27,555 nucleotides of DNA from a virus. Both the position numbers and the translations under genes were made by a program. The stretch lies in IMG/VR virus record IMGVR_UViG_3300023276_000718, positions 1 to 27,555 of that record, one strand, 5' to 3'. Positions 14,156-22,854 of this stretch are shown here, in pieces. The notes beneath the pieces are model-generated. The model saw nothing but the letters and a program-made list of their open reading frames with translations. It made no database searches and was not told where the DNA came from. The first letter of the stretch is position 1. Each line of letters opens with the position of its first letter.

Positions 14156-15157
14156 TTATCTATCAAATCCAGAATCAACACTGCCTAACCCGGACTCATC
14201 TACGTCAGGTTTAGCTTTTGCATTTCTATAATTTAAGCTTTCTAATGATTCAGGTACTATTGGTGCAGACGTTATAGAAGAATCTAAATAAGGACCTCCT
14301 GTTTGTATTGCATCTGGGTTAATATATCCTTTATTACTAAACGTTCCACTAGGCTGTGCCTTCAGTAAGCTTTCTTGTGTATATTCAAATTTTTGAAATA
14401 TTCCACCAAAATAAATACCTAATTCATTATTAACACCAGCTCTTAGCATACCTACGCCTTGTGCAGTAGGGTTTGCTTTAATTGCAGACTTTGTCATAAG
14501 ACTAACTTCAGGAATTAAAATACCTCCTTCAAAAACTGGCATAAATGACGCTACCTCAATAGGAAATGTTACACTCCATTCTTTTTTATCATTTAATTGA
14601 AATTCAAATAATCTATTTTGAGTGTAGTCTTCTGGTACTGCAAAAGTTCCTGCAACCCTCATCATGCCTAAATCAATTTGAAATAATGTATTTTTATAAA
14701 GCTTACTCATTAAACTTTCAGTAACCTTTAACATTTCTAAATTAGAAGAACATACTACAGTACAGTCAAATGTCATATTAAGCGGAAGAAAGTTAGTTTC
14801 CATAGAAAAAGTTTTTAATATACCTTCCCATTCTTGTACAAACTCACCTCTAGCGAACTTATTTGTTTGGTTACCTGAATCTATGGATATGCCAGTTAGT
14901 TGTATTATACCTCTTGGTACCGTCTCATAATCACCTATAGCTTTACCATTAGCTTCTGCATCAAAAAGAAAATTATCCATTAAAAATCTACCATCTCCTG
15001 TTATTGAATAAAAGAAAGGCACTGGAATTTTCTTTAATGTATCTTCATCAATTTGATTATAATAATAAACTTTATCTTTTAGTTCTGCTAAAAGAGCTAC
15101 TATAATATAACGCAGTATAGTATTGTCCTTATTAAATTCTTGATTATATGCTGACAT
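14156..15157 (-). CDS. 15: Tail sheath stabiliser / tail completion protein (gp15-like)
   Basis: This 333-residue protein shows the layout of T4 gp15 (272 residues), which caps the tail tube and sheath and joins the tail to the head. An N-terminal helical part with YYNQIDEDTLKKIPVPFFYS is followed by RGIIQLTGISID, then LPLNMTFDCTVVCSSNLEML (T4 has a PxxMxYxLxIxT…D segment there), then KVTESLMSKL (T4 QIVEQILPYF). Next comes EWSVTFPIEVASFMPVFEGG (T4 EWSLTFEVNGWMYPP). The C-terminal 100 residues are extra, polar and probably disordered. The resemblance is from memory and moderate, so another tail or neck protein of the same fold remains possible. Confidence 0.6.
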   Translation of the reverse strand: MSAYNQEFNKDNTILRYIIVALLAELKDKVYYYNQIDEDTLKKIPVPFFYSITGDGRFLMDNFLFDAEANGKAIGDYETVPRGIIQLTGISIDSGNQTNKFARGEFVQEWEGILKTFSMETNFLPLNMTFDCTVVCSSNLEMLKVTESLMSKLYKNTLFQIDLGMMRVAGTFAVPEDYTQNRLFEFQLNDKKEWSVTFPIEVASFMPVFEGGILIPEVSLMTKSAIKANPTAQGVGMLRAGVNNELGIYFGGIFQKFEYTQESLLKAQPSGTFSNKGYINPDAIQTGGPYLDSSITSAPIVPESLESLNYRNAKAKPDVDESGLGSVDSGFDR

Positions 15158-15187
15158 TAGTCATTTTTAATTTTTCTTGTATTATAT

Positions 15188-16858
15188 TTATCCAATAGTT
15201 TCAATTGTAAATTCACTAAAGCCTGCATCTTTTGTAATTTCTAACTTTTTATCAAAATATTCACTAGGTAGTACCGTATGATTAATCACAAAAGTATTTA
15301 ATCCTATGTCTTGTATAGTATCGTGTAAGATATTAATTATATGATATACACCATCAGAATCAATAGAAGAAAAGATTTCATCTAAAAATAAAATATTTAA
15401 CGATGGGAATCTAACTTTAATCATTTTCATTAATGCCATAATAATTACAAAGTCTACTTTTTTCTTTTCACCTGTGCTTAGTGTCTTTGCACTAATTTCT
15501 GTTCCTAGGTGATGTAATGTACAATAAAACTTTTCATTAAATCTAATACCAAACGGAATTCCCATTTCTCTACCCATTAATAGTATATGATTATTAAATG
15601 ATGGAAGAATAGATCTTACTGCTAAATTTTTAATACCATCTTCACCCATTAAGTTTTCAAGTATTGTTAAATAAAAATCATCAGCTTCACTTTTTAATTT
15701 ACCTGTTGACTTTTCGGTTTTACGAAGTTTAAAATCTTTTACTAATTGCTTTAGGTTAGTCGAAGAATCAGATTCGTCTTTTTCAGATAATTCAATTAAT
15801 TTAGATTTAATATTCTCCATCTGTGTTTCTAATTGACCAGCCTTTACATGAATTGTTCTACCTTTGGTTCTTAAATCATTTAATTTAGTTTCAGCTTCTT
15901 CATATTCAGTTTTAATAACCTCAAATTGATTAATAAGAGTTATTAACGATTCTTCTTTTTCTTTTTTAATATCTAAATGAAAATCAGAAGTAAGAGGAGC
16001 TGTACATGTTGGGCAAGTAGAATTCTCAAATAACTTTAAGTCTTTTTTAACATTTAAAATTTGATGATTGAGAGAAGAATGCTCTGTTGCTTTTTTTCTA
16101 GAATTTTTATCTAATTCCTCAAGCTTTATTTTAGTTGAATTTGTAAAGGTATTTAATTTTTTTCTATTTTCATTTAATGCAATTAAATCATCTTTTAACT
16201 TTTTAACTTTAGAAGCATCCTTTTCTGCTGTTAATAATTCTATTTGTTCTATCTTATCATAAACAGATCCAATAGATTCATTAAGAGTTCTTATTTCATC
16301 CTCATAAGTTCTTATTTCTTCAATAATACTTTTTCTTTTTTCCTTTACTGATTCTGCCATTTCATTAATAATAGAAAAACCAAATATTTTATCAATAATT
16401 CTTTTCTTATCATAAGGTGACATTGTAATAAAAGACTTAAAATCATTTACTGATAATATAATCACATTCTTAAAAACGTGATAGGGTATTTCATATATTT
16501 CTGTTTCTAAAAAATCTTGTAAATTTACTTTACCTGCAACATCATAATCAGATCCATTAATCTTAACATTAAAAATACCAGGATTAATACCTCGTTCTAT
16601 TTCAATTTTATTACCTTTGGATTCTAGCCATATCCTTCCATATAATTCTCCATTTACTCTATTAGGTAAATCTTTTAAGGTTGACCCTTCAACTTTACCA
16701 TAACATAGGTATGTTATGACTTTTGCTAATGTACTCTTACCAGCACCATTTCCTCCTAATACTAAATATAAGTTACTTTTACTTTCTTCAAAATCTATAA
16801 CTTGCAATCTATTACCATAACTTGCAAAATTCTTAAACTCTACTTTTTTAATCTTCAT
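15188..16858 (-). CDS. 46: Recombination endonuclease subunit gp46 (Rad50/SbcC-like ATPase)
   Basis: gp46 and gp47 form the Rad50-Mre11-type complex that resects DNA ends for recombination-dependent replication. This 556-residue protein (T4 gp46 is 560) has Walker A GGNGAGKST at 35-43 and two long coiled-coil arms (about 165-275 and 295-365) flanking a zinc hook CPTC at 282-285. The ABC signature LSTGEKKK is at 460-467 and Walker B LNILFLDE at 487-494. Its start overlaps the end of gp47 by 11 bases, so the pair is translationally coupled, in the same 47-46 order as T4. Confidence 0.95.
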   Translation of the reverse strand: MKIKKVEFKNFASYGNRLQVIDFEESKSNLYLVLGGNGAGKSTLAKVITYLCYGKVEGSTLKDLPNRVNGELYGRIWLESKGNKIEIERGINPGIFNVKINGSDYDVAGKVNLQDFLETEIYEIPYHVFKNVIILSVNDFKSFITMSPYDKKRIIDKIFGFSIINEMAESVKEKRKSIIEEIRTYEDEIRTLNESIGSVYDKIEQIELLTAEKDASKVKKLKDDLIALNENRKKLNTFTNSTKIKLEELDKNSRKKATEHSSLNHQILNVKKDLKLFENSTCPTCTAPLTSDFHLDIKKEKEESLITLINQFEVIKTEYEEAETKLNDLRTKGRTIHVKAGQLETQMENIKSKLIELSEKDESDSSTNLKQLVKDFKLRKTEKSTGKLKSEADDFYLTILENLMGEDGIKNLAVRSILPSFNNHILLMGREMGIPFGIRFNEKFYCTLHHLGTEISAKTLSTGEKKKVDFVIIMALMKMIKVRFPSLNILFLDEIFSSIDSDGVYHIINILHDTIQDIGLNTFVINHTVLPSEYFDKKLEITKDAGFSEFTIETIG

Positions 16859-17936
16859 AGTTTGGAGATAATGTTCTTTTATATAATTCTTGTACTGATG
16901 TTTTTAACCTTTCCTTTAAATCATCATCATAATCTAATGAATTAATATGCTCTGCTGCAATATTCATTAAATTTAATTCGCCATTAAAATCTGAAAGTTC
17001 ACCATCCTCTCTGTCATAAGGATTTTCTTCATCATAAATTCTAGGTTCTAATTTTCTAGCTAAACCATCAAGATAATCCATAAACATATTAATGTTATAT
17101 TTACCTAATACATTAGAAGGAATAAACACATCTACAAAATTATCTTGTATTTCTTTCGCGACATCTTCCATTCGCATTTCTAATATTTCATTAATATAAT
17201 ATCTAATAAATATAGGACTTAAATGGTTTTCAAAAAACCTATGTTTTCCACTTTCTAAATCTAATAAGTATATTCCTTTTTGATTATCTCTATCAGATCT
17301 TGTCATTTGGTAAGGATTACCTACAAGAACAAAATTTTCTTTATCTTGTCTATAATGAATATGCCCAGAATAAACTCTTTTAAATCTTTTAAAGATTGTT
17401 ACTTCATTTCCACTATCATGTAAATGTTTTGTACTAGGGCTTGTCTGTACACCTCGAGTTTCGGTATGACAAAACATATAATCAATTTTATCTTTTATAT
17501 TATCTAAGGTTTCCTTTTCATGTTCATGATTCCTTCGCCAAGGCATAAGTAAACAAGTAGCATCTTTATACTTTAAAACTTTAGGTTCTTTTAATACATT
17601 TACGTTAGGTAAATATTTTAAACAATCAACCGAAGAAATTTCATTAGAGTTTTTTCTCATTATATCATGATTACCAACTATGATATGTATATTTGGAAAT
17701 ATTTGTCCTAGTTCTTCAAATACCCTAATAGCCAAATCCTGTGCAGCTAAGTTAACACTCTGCCTATTATCAAATACATCCCCTAAATGATAAAGAACAT
17801 CACCCTCTTTATATTCTTTTTTTACTAAAGGAATAAAAAAATCAAAAAAGTAATCTTCAATTATTTTAAGCCACAAAACAGAATTTGATCTACAACCTAA
17901 ATGCGAGTCAGACACCATCCATATTCTCTTTGCCAT
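16848..17936 (-). CDS. 47: Recombination endonuclease subunit gp47 (Mre11/SbcD-like)
   Basis: This 362-residue metallophosphoesterase (T4 gp47 is 339) provides the nuclease of the gp46-gp47 complex. All metal-ligand motifs are present in order: DSHLG at 10-14, HLGDVFDNRQ at 50-59, GNHDIMRKN at 88-96, CHTE near 155, and SGHIHY near 195-200. The C-terminal third carries the capping/ATPase-binding part. It begins one base after the stop of the 164-residue ORF (TAA-T-ATG) and overlaps gp46, so these three genes form one operon segment. Confidence 0.95.
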   Translation of the reverse strand: MAKRIWMVSDSHLGCRSNSVLWLKIIEDYFFDFFIPLVKKEYKEGDVLYHLGDVFDNRQSVNLAAQDLAIRVFEELGQIFPNIHIIVGNHDIMRKNSNEISSVDCLKYLPNVNVLKEPKVLKYKDATCLLMPWRRNHEHEKETLDNIKDKIDYMFCHTETRGVQTSPSTKHLHDSGNEVTIFKRFKRVYSGHIHYRQDKENFVLVGNPYQMTRSDRDNQKGIYLLDLESGKHRFFENHLSPIFIRYYINEILEMRMEDVAKEIQDNFVDVFIPSNVLGKYNINMFMDYLDGLARKLEPRIYDEENPYDREDGELSDFNGELNLMNIAAEHINSLDYDDDLKERLKTSVQELYKRTLSPNYED

Positions 17937-17937
17937 A

Positions 17938-18432
17938 TTAAAATAATTTTCTAATTTTTCTTTTTTCTAAAATGTTATATTTTTTATCTAATTCTTCGAT
18001 TAATTCATCTTTAAATTTATTAGATAATGAATTATAAAATTTGTTAGGAAATACATCAAAGTAATCTGAAAGAACACTAAAAAGATCTATTCTCGTATAT
18101 GATGTTCCAGTGTTTTCTATAATATAAAAAAATACTTTATTAATTTGTACTTTATTTAATTTTTTTATTACACCATCAGGTGTTGCTTCGTTAAGATGTT
18201 CAAATTCACTCCCTTTAATTAAGTTGTCAATTACTTCAAATAAAGAATCATAATGTTGTTTATCGTCTGGGTCCATACCATCTAGCCATGAAGATGATAC
18301 TGTAAAATTTATTTTTTGCCCGCCTAAGTCTTGCTCGCCGTATGTATTATTAAAGATTTTATCTTTTTCTTGGTAACTTGATTTTTTATCTTCCTCTGCT
18401 TTTGTAAGTTTCTTTTTCTTTTTTCCCCACAT
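17938..18432 (-). CDS. Unknown 164-residue protein between helicase and gp47
   Basis: The N-terminus is very lysine-rich (MWGKKKKKLTKAEEDKK). A central acidic part (DGMDPDDKQHYDSLFEVIDN) is followed by a helical C-terminal half (INKVFFYIIENTGTSYTRID, then VLSDYFDVFPNKFY) and the basic tail KRKIRKLF. I recognise no domain. The gene is wedged 15 bases after gp41 and one base before gp47, so a role in replication, recombination or late transcription is likely. A gp33-like late coactivator, which in T4 also ends in a short hydrophobic clamp-binding tail, is one possibility, but no direct similarity can be seen. Confidence 0.8.
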   Translation of the reverse strand: MWGKKKKKLTKAEEDKKSSYQEKDKIFNNTYGEQDLGGQKINFTVSSSWLDGMDPDDKQHYDSLFEVIDNLIKGSEFEHLNEATPDGVIKKLNKVQINKVFFYIIENTGTSYTRIDLFSVLSDYFDVFPNKFYNSLSNKFKDELIEELDKKYNILEKRKIRKLF

Positions 18433-18447
18433 AATTTTTATTTTATT

Positions 18448-19734
18448 TTATCCTGATATATCATCAGTTTCTGTTAATCTCATATGTTCATAGTCAATAT
18501 CAAATTTACATCTTGAACCTTTACCTTGACCATCTCTAATTTTTAAAACCTTTAACCAATATTCTCGCTCTGCGTGCATTACAGAATCTTGGATTAATGC
18601 ATACATTACATCGGCAGTATGTGCTAGACCTGCTGATTCTGCAATGTTTTCCATTCTTACTTCGGTTGCATCCCATGCACCTCTATTAATTTGTGTTGCT
18701 GATATAACTAGCATATCTCTTTTAACGGCAAGTGCCCTAAGATCTTCAGCAATTTGTTTAATCTTCATATAGGTATTTTCAGTATTAGGATTTCTGTAAT
18801 TTGCAAGAATATTAATATAATCTACAACTAATACATTTACTTTATGATCTGTGTTTTCTTCTAAGTCTTTTAAGTAAGATTCAATATCCGGGATAGTTCC
18901 TTGTGAAGTTGGGTATTCCTTTACGAATAATTTACCTGGTGGTAATAATCCTCGAGACACCTTCTCTAATCTTCTTTTCATATAATCCCTATTACTTGCA
19001 TTTTTGTCATAATCCATCATAGGAACATTTAATAGATTTGATCCTATTCTTTTTAATACTTTTTGCGCTGACATCTCCGCTGTAATAAAAACTACATTAT
19101 GGCCCATCTTAACAAAGTTAGCTGCGTCGTTTGCTAACCATATTGATTTACCAATATTCTGTTCACCTGCATAAACAATTAATGATTTTGTATCATAGCC
19201 ACCGCCAGATACACGATCAACGAAACTCCAACCTGTTTCTATTTTCTTTGATGTTCTTTGGACATGAGATTCAGGATTAAAAAAATCTAAGCCTGTATCA
19301 GTATCAAAATTAATTGAACCATCCGTTGAGATCATTCCTATTGCACGCTGAACAACATCTTCTACATTTTCGGGGGATACATCTTGAGTTTTTACATATT
19401 CTATTGTTCTTACTAGTTGCTTATCAAAATGTTTCCATTTAACCCACGCCTCTCCTGTTCTTTTTAACCAATCTTGATCATACTCTTTAATGTTAATATC
19501 ATAAATAGATTTCACTATATCCTGTGATATTTCGTTAGGGTCATCCTTTACTAAAGCTGACATCTGTTGTTTAGAAGGGCTTTCTCCAAACTTTAAATAA
19601 AAATCCTTAGATAGTTTTGCAATCTGATCTAAATCTCTATTTGCAAAAAAGCCTTTACCTGTTCCTTTGAGGTAATGTGGCTTTGTTAAAAAATAGTTAA
19701 AGAAAATCTTTTCGTGATCTATGCTTGATTTCAT
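18448..19734 (-). CDS. 41: Replicative DNA helicase (gp41-like, DnaB family)
   Basis: This 428-residue protein (T4 gp41 is 475) is the hexameric 5'-3' helicase of the replisome. The RecA-like core has Walker A GEQNIGKS at 190-197, the segment VVFITAEMSAQKVLKRIGSN (214-233) typical of DnaB-type helicases, Walker B VLVVDYINIL at 301-310, and the sensor segment LVISATQINRGAW. ENIAESAGLAHTADV corresponds to the conserved region before the arginine finger. The N-terminal 150 residues form a shorter helical domain. The start is preceded by the AGCATATAAAAATAAA box, five bases before the ATG. A gp61 primase gene was not seen in this window. Confidence 0.95.
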   Translation of the reverse strand: MKSSIDHEKIFFNYFLTKPHYLKGTGKGFFANRDLDQIAKLSKDFYLKFGESPSKQQMSALVKDDPNEISQDIVKSIYDINIKEYDQDWLKRTGEAWVKWKHFDKQLVRTIEYVKTQDVSPENVEDVVQRAIGMISTDGSINFDTDTGLDFFNPESHVQRTSKKIETGWSFVDRVSGGGYDTKSLIVYAGEQNIGKSIWLANDAANFVKMGHNVVFITAEMSAQKVLKRIGSNLLNVPMMDYDKNASNRDYMKRRLEKVSRGLLPPGKLFVKEYPTSQGTIPDIESYLKDLEENTDHKVNVLVVDYINILANYRNPNTENTYMKIKQIAEDLRALAVKRDMLVISATQINRGAWDATEVRMENIAESAGLAHTADVMYALIQDSVMHAEREYWLKVLKIRDGQGKGSRCKFDIDYEHMRLTETDDISG

Positions 19735-19739
19735 GTAGT

Positions 19740-19755
19740 TTTATTTTTATATGCT
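19740..19755 (-). promoter_or_regulatory. Candidate promoter box upstream of gp41
   Basis: The minus strand reads AGCATATAAAAATAAA, identical over 16 bases to the box before the polymerase operon (25391-25406). It ends five bases before the gp41 start. Confidence 0.6.
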
Positions 19756-19772
19756 AAAAAACATAATTAGTT

Positions 19773-20078
19773 TTATTGGTACGGGTTATGAATTACTTCA
19801 TATGTAGTATAAGCTGAATTTTGTAAAGATATTTCTAAAAGTTTATGTTTTACTAATTCTTCTATAAGAATATCACACTGTTCTTTAGATAGATTCCATC
19901 TCTTTGCCATTGAGACATCTGTAAACTTTATTTCTTTAGCAACCTTTCCACAGTAATCTCGTATTAATTCAAAAAGTATATCTTCAGCATCAGGGTAATG
20001 TGGCAGTGTTGTGTGATTTCCTAATACGTACTTTACTTTAAGTTTTGCAGTATTAAGAATTTTCGGTAACATCATCAA
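19773..20078 (-). CDS. Small winged-helix-like protein overlapping uvsX
   Basis: This protein of about 100 residues has a likely helix-turn-helix/winged-helix core: ILFELIRDYCGKVAKEIKF, then VSMAKRWNLSKEQCDILIEE, then LVKHKLLEISLQNSAYTTYE, in which the last part fits a beta wing. This is typical of DNA-binding regulators or replication accessory proteins. Three ATG codons in a row (20078, 20075, 20072) leave the exact start open. All lie inside the 3' end of uvsX, with a 20 to 26 base overlap in another frame, so translation is coupled to UvsX. Its position between uvsX and the helicase could suit a helicase-loading or transcription role, but it does not look like T4 gp59 and is much shorter. 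Confidence 0.75.
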   Translation of the reverse strand: MMMLPKILNTAKLKVKYVLGNHTTLPHYPDAEDILFELIRDYCGKVAKEIKFTDVSMAKRWNLSKEQCDILIEELVKHKLLEISLQNSAYTTYEVIHNPYQ

Positions 20079-21258
20079 TAGTTTCAGTAATTATATTTCC
20101 TAGTTCTTCTTGGTCTAACTCATCGCCGTATGTAAACTTTTCCGCAACAATAGGTTCTAGTAATTTTAGTACATCATCAGTTAATACTTGCGGTGTATAT
20201 AATTGATTAAGATCAACTGTATCATTTAAATGTTTTACACAAAGCTTACGAGCAGTTGCTGAAGGCTGAAAATAAACTGTTATATCTTTTTTATCTTTTT
20301 TAAACGAATGCTTTCTACAATCAGCCTTTCCTGGATCTGTTAATTTATTAAATTGACTTTCAGTAATAAACTTTCCTCTTTCGATACCACAAATATCCCA
20401 CCCAATATATTCCTCTAATCCTACATAAGGATTCATACCTTTATTAAAAGATATATGGAATTTAATGTTTGTTGGTTTTGCAAATCTATTCTTGTTTGGT
20501 TTAGCAGTAACAATAATTCCAGTTTGTTCTATACCTTCTTTTAATTTAGCTTTACCTAAAAATAGAATAATAGATGCAGCATACTCTGGCCCAGTACCAC
20601 CCCCACCAACTTGTCTTGAAAATAAATCTTGTGTTTGGTAAGTATGATTAGTAAATAAGAAAGGAATTTTACAAATACCAAATTGAGTCATAATAATTCT
20701 AAAGGTAGATTTTAAAAGTTTAGCTCTTGTCATATCAGCTTTACTACTCCCAGTCTTTGCATCATCAATTTCTTTTTGGGTTGCAAGATTACCGGCAGAA
20801 TCTAAGACTACCAGTATTTTAGGTAATTCAATTCCTTTTTTCTTTTGCTCAATTAATACATCAGTAATTGCAGTTACTGAGCTTCTGAATTCTTGGACAG
20901 TGTTACACGGCTCATATCTAAATGTTTTTGGATCAATACCAAACTTTTCAACCAATTTTTTATCTACTGCATTTTCTGAATCATAAAAAATTATACTATA
21001 CCCTTGTTTTTGCGCTTGTTTAATTGCATTTAAAATAAGATAAGTTTTACCAGTTCCTGACGGTCCTGCTAATGCAACTGCTCTATTATTAGGATAACCT
21101 CCAAATAAAGAACCTGTTAAGCAAGCATTTAAATGATAATTTCCAGTGGGTATATAATGATCAATTTCTGAAATTGTTGATTTGTCTAAAGTATTTCCAT
21201 ATTCGGATATCTTTGACATTTCTTTGTTTAAATCTGCGAATGAGAATTCCTTTGCCAT
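20053..21258 (-). CDS. uvsX: RecA-like recombinase UvsX
   Basis: This 401-residue strand-exchange protein (T4 UvsX is 391) pairs homologous DNA for repair and recombination-dependent replication. Walker A GPSGTGKT lies at 65-72, followed by YSIIFYDSENAVDKKLVEKF (the acidic YxDSE motif). Walker B is ILVVLDSAGNL, preceding the GSSKADMTRAKLLKS segment and FLFTNHTYQTQDLFSRQVGG, the DNA-binding loop region of RecA-type proteins. The C-terminus is acidic (DELDQEELGNIITETIDDVT), as in T4. The ATG at 21258 follows a TACATATAAAAATAAA box by 10 bases. Confidence 0.95.
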   Translation of the reverse strand: MAKEFSFADLNKEMSKISEYGNTLDKSTISEIDHYIPTGNYHLNACLTGSLFGGYPNNRAVALAGPSGTGKTYLILNAIKQAQKQGYSIIFYDSENAVDKKLVEKFGIDPKTFRYEPCNTVQEFRSSVTAITDVLIEQKKKGIELPKILVVLDSAGNLATQKEIDDAKTGSSKADMTRAKLLKSTFRIIMTQFGICKIPFLFTNHTYQTQDLFSRQVGGGGTGPEYAASIILFLGKAKLKEGIEQTGIIVTAKPNKNRFAKPTNIKFHISFNKGMNPYVGLEEYIGWDICGIERGKFITESQFNKLTDPGKADCRKHSFKKDKKDITVYFQPSATARKLCVKHLNDTVDLNQLYTPQVLTDDVLKLLEPIVAEKFTYGDELDQEELGNIITETIDDVTENS

Positions 21259-21268
21259 GTTATTTTTG

Positions 21269-21284
21269 TTTATTTTTATATGTA
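21269..21284 (-). promoter_or_regulatory. Candidate promoter box upstream of uvsX
   Basis: The minus strand reads TACATATAAAAATAAA, identical over 16 bases to the box before gp44 (2876-2891). It ends 10 bases before the uvsX start and follows the methyltransferase stop by about 20 bases on the opposite side of uvsX's leader. Confidence 0.6.
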
Positions 21285-21304
21285 AAATTTATGATTTGTT
21301 TCAA

Positions 21305-21928
21305 CTATTTGGTAAAATACCAAGAGCCCCAAAATTCATCAGTTACTTTAGGTTTCTTATTATGAAGTTTACAGAATTCATCCACGGCAGGATTAACTCC
21401 AAAAATACCTGCAAAGTATCTACCTTCTGAATTATATGAAAATATTTGCCTATCTTTACCATTCTCAACTAAAAGATAATCATTATTAAGAATAGTGCTA
21501 TACCAATCAAGATTTAAATAGTCATGCCCTGCAAATATACCACCTTTCTTTAGCTTGGGGTACCACAGTTTTATATCACTCTTAACATAATCATATGCAT
21601 GATTTGCATCTATATAAATGAAGTCTAGCGATTCATCATCGAATAAATCTATAAGCTCTTCACCTAATCCACGAAGCATAAATCCTCTAGTTTCATTGCC
21701 TTTTATATTTTTTGCAGTATCCGCATAAAGATCATAAAGCTGCTCTTCGTCACATGCATCATCGTATTCATCACCTAGTGGTCGCCAAGGATCAATCATA
21801 TAAAGTCTACCACCCCACTTGCTCAACAGAACTTTACTAAACTCGCCTTTAAATACACCTAACTCTAAACCTAATTTAGCATTAGAAGAATTAAGTAAAA
21901 AAGGTATTACTTCTTCTCTGGTTTTCAT
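21305..21928 (-). CDS. Class I SAM-dependent methyltransferase
   Basis: This 207-residue protein has a Rossmann-type methyltransferase core: motif I LGLELGVFKGEFSK at about 19-32, an acidic end of strand 2 (YMIDPW), and LDFIYIDANHAYDYVKSDIK with the following LWYPKLKKGGIFAGHDY. These are typical of the Methyltransf_24/sugar- or small-molecule O-methyltransferase group rather than of DNA methyltransferases. Its ATG overlaps the stop of the upstream glycosyltransferase by four bases (ATGA), so the three genes of this cassette are co-translated. The natural role may be methylation of a sugar added by the two glycosyltransferases. The acceptor is unknown. Confidence 0.85.
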   Translation of the reverse strand: MKTREEVIPFLLNSSNAKLGLELGVFKGEFSKVLLSKWGGRLYMIDPWRPLGDEYDDACDEEQLYDLYADTAKNIKGNETRGFMLRGLGEELIDLFDDESLDFIYIDANHAYDYVKSDIKLWYPKLKKGGIFAGHDYLNLDWYSTILNNDYLLVENGKDRQIFSYNSEGRYFAGIFGVNPAVDEFCKLHNKKPKVTDEFWGSWYFTK

Positions 21929-22854
21929 TTGTTTTGTAAATTTAATTGTTTAAAATAAGGAATCCAATATTTTTCTAATATATTTTCCCAGCCTCTTTCA
22001 GGAAACATTTGATTATGCATTTCATCTACATATTGTATAATGTTATCTTCTGATTCATTAAGTTTATTAATAATAGAAACTGCCTCATCTATAGTACTAA
22101 ATGTTTTAGTCTTATCATAGTATCTTACAATACCAACCTTAGTTGAAATAAAAGGAATTTTGCATGCTACTGCTTCAGCAAAATAAGTAGGCAATCCTTC
22201 TGCTCTTGAAGGACAAATTATAGCATCGATATCTTCATACATTTTCCAACCATGAGGCCTGCCTGAAATTATAACCGGTTCTATATTAGCAGCTTTACAT
22301 ATTTGGTGAAATAGATCAGGCCTTTTTACAAATTTCCAATCTTCTTTATTGACATCACCTACAAAACCAACCTTTTTAATTTTTTTAACTTTCTTAAAAG
22401 GTTTAAATTTTTCCATACTAACACCGATAGGCAAAAGTTGACTTTCTACACCTCTTTGTTTTATTTGATTAACAATATATGGATTAATGCTACAAACGGG
22501 CGTTGTAAACCACCCTTCATACCAACCATGATTGAAATGATCTGCTGGTACATCAACTTCATGATGATATACTGGAATGAATTTATTTTTAAGTTGTAAT
22601 TGTTCTTCTTTAGGAAGGTCAGTAAAGAGCCAACCTTTATCTAAAATACTTGATAAATAAGGATCAATAATTATAAGGTCCCAATTCTTCCATTCTTTTT
22701 GATTAAATAACTTAAAGTACATATCTCGATCTGCCCAATCCATTAATTCAAAATTAATTTCTGGATAATCTTTATCTATAATTTTTTTAATATCTCTATT
22801 AATGATACCCATGGCACCAGGTGTGCAATCCCCAAAATATAGTACTTTTATCAT
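21925..22854 (-). CDS. Glycosyltransferase, GT-B fold (GT4-like)
   Basis: This 309-residue protein shows a GT-B C-terminal domain: KKVGFVGDVNKEDW, then EPVIISGRP, and AIICPSRAEGLPTYFAEAVA with CKIPFISTKVGIV. The last of these contains the ExxG…EA(V/M)A donor-sugar-binding motif of GT4-type enzymes. The N-terminal half has a Rossmann-like start (VLYFGDCTPGAMGIINRDIK). It overlaps the neighbouring genes by four bases on each side (ATGA). It transfers a sugar from a nucleotide donor; donor and acceptor cannot be read from the sequence. Confidence 0.85.
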   Translation of the reverse strand: MIKVLYFGDCTPGAMGIINRDIKKIIDKDYPEINFELMDWADRDMYFKLFNQKEWKNWDLIIIDPYLSSILDKGWLFTDLPKEEQLQLKNKFIPVYHHEVDVPADHFNHGWYEGWFTTPVCSINPYIVNQIKQRGVESQLLPIGVSMEKFKPFKKVKKIKKVGFVGDVNKEDWKFVKRPDLFHQICKAANIEPVIISGRPHGWKMYEDIDAIICPSRAEGLPTYFAEAVACKIPFISTKVGIVRYYDKTKTFSTIDEAVSIINKLNESEDNIIQYVDEMHNQMFPERGWENILEKYWIPYFKQLNLQNK

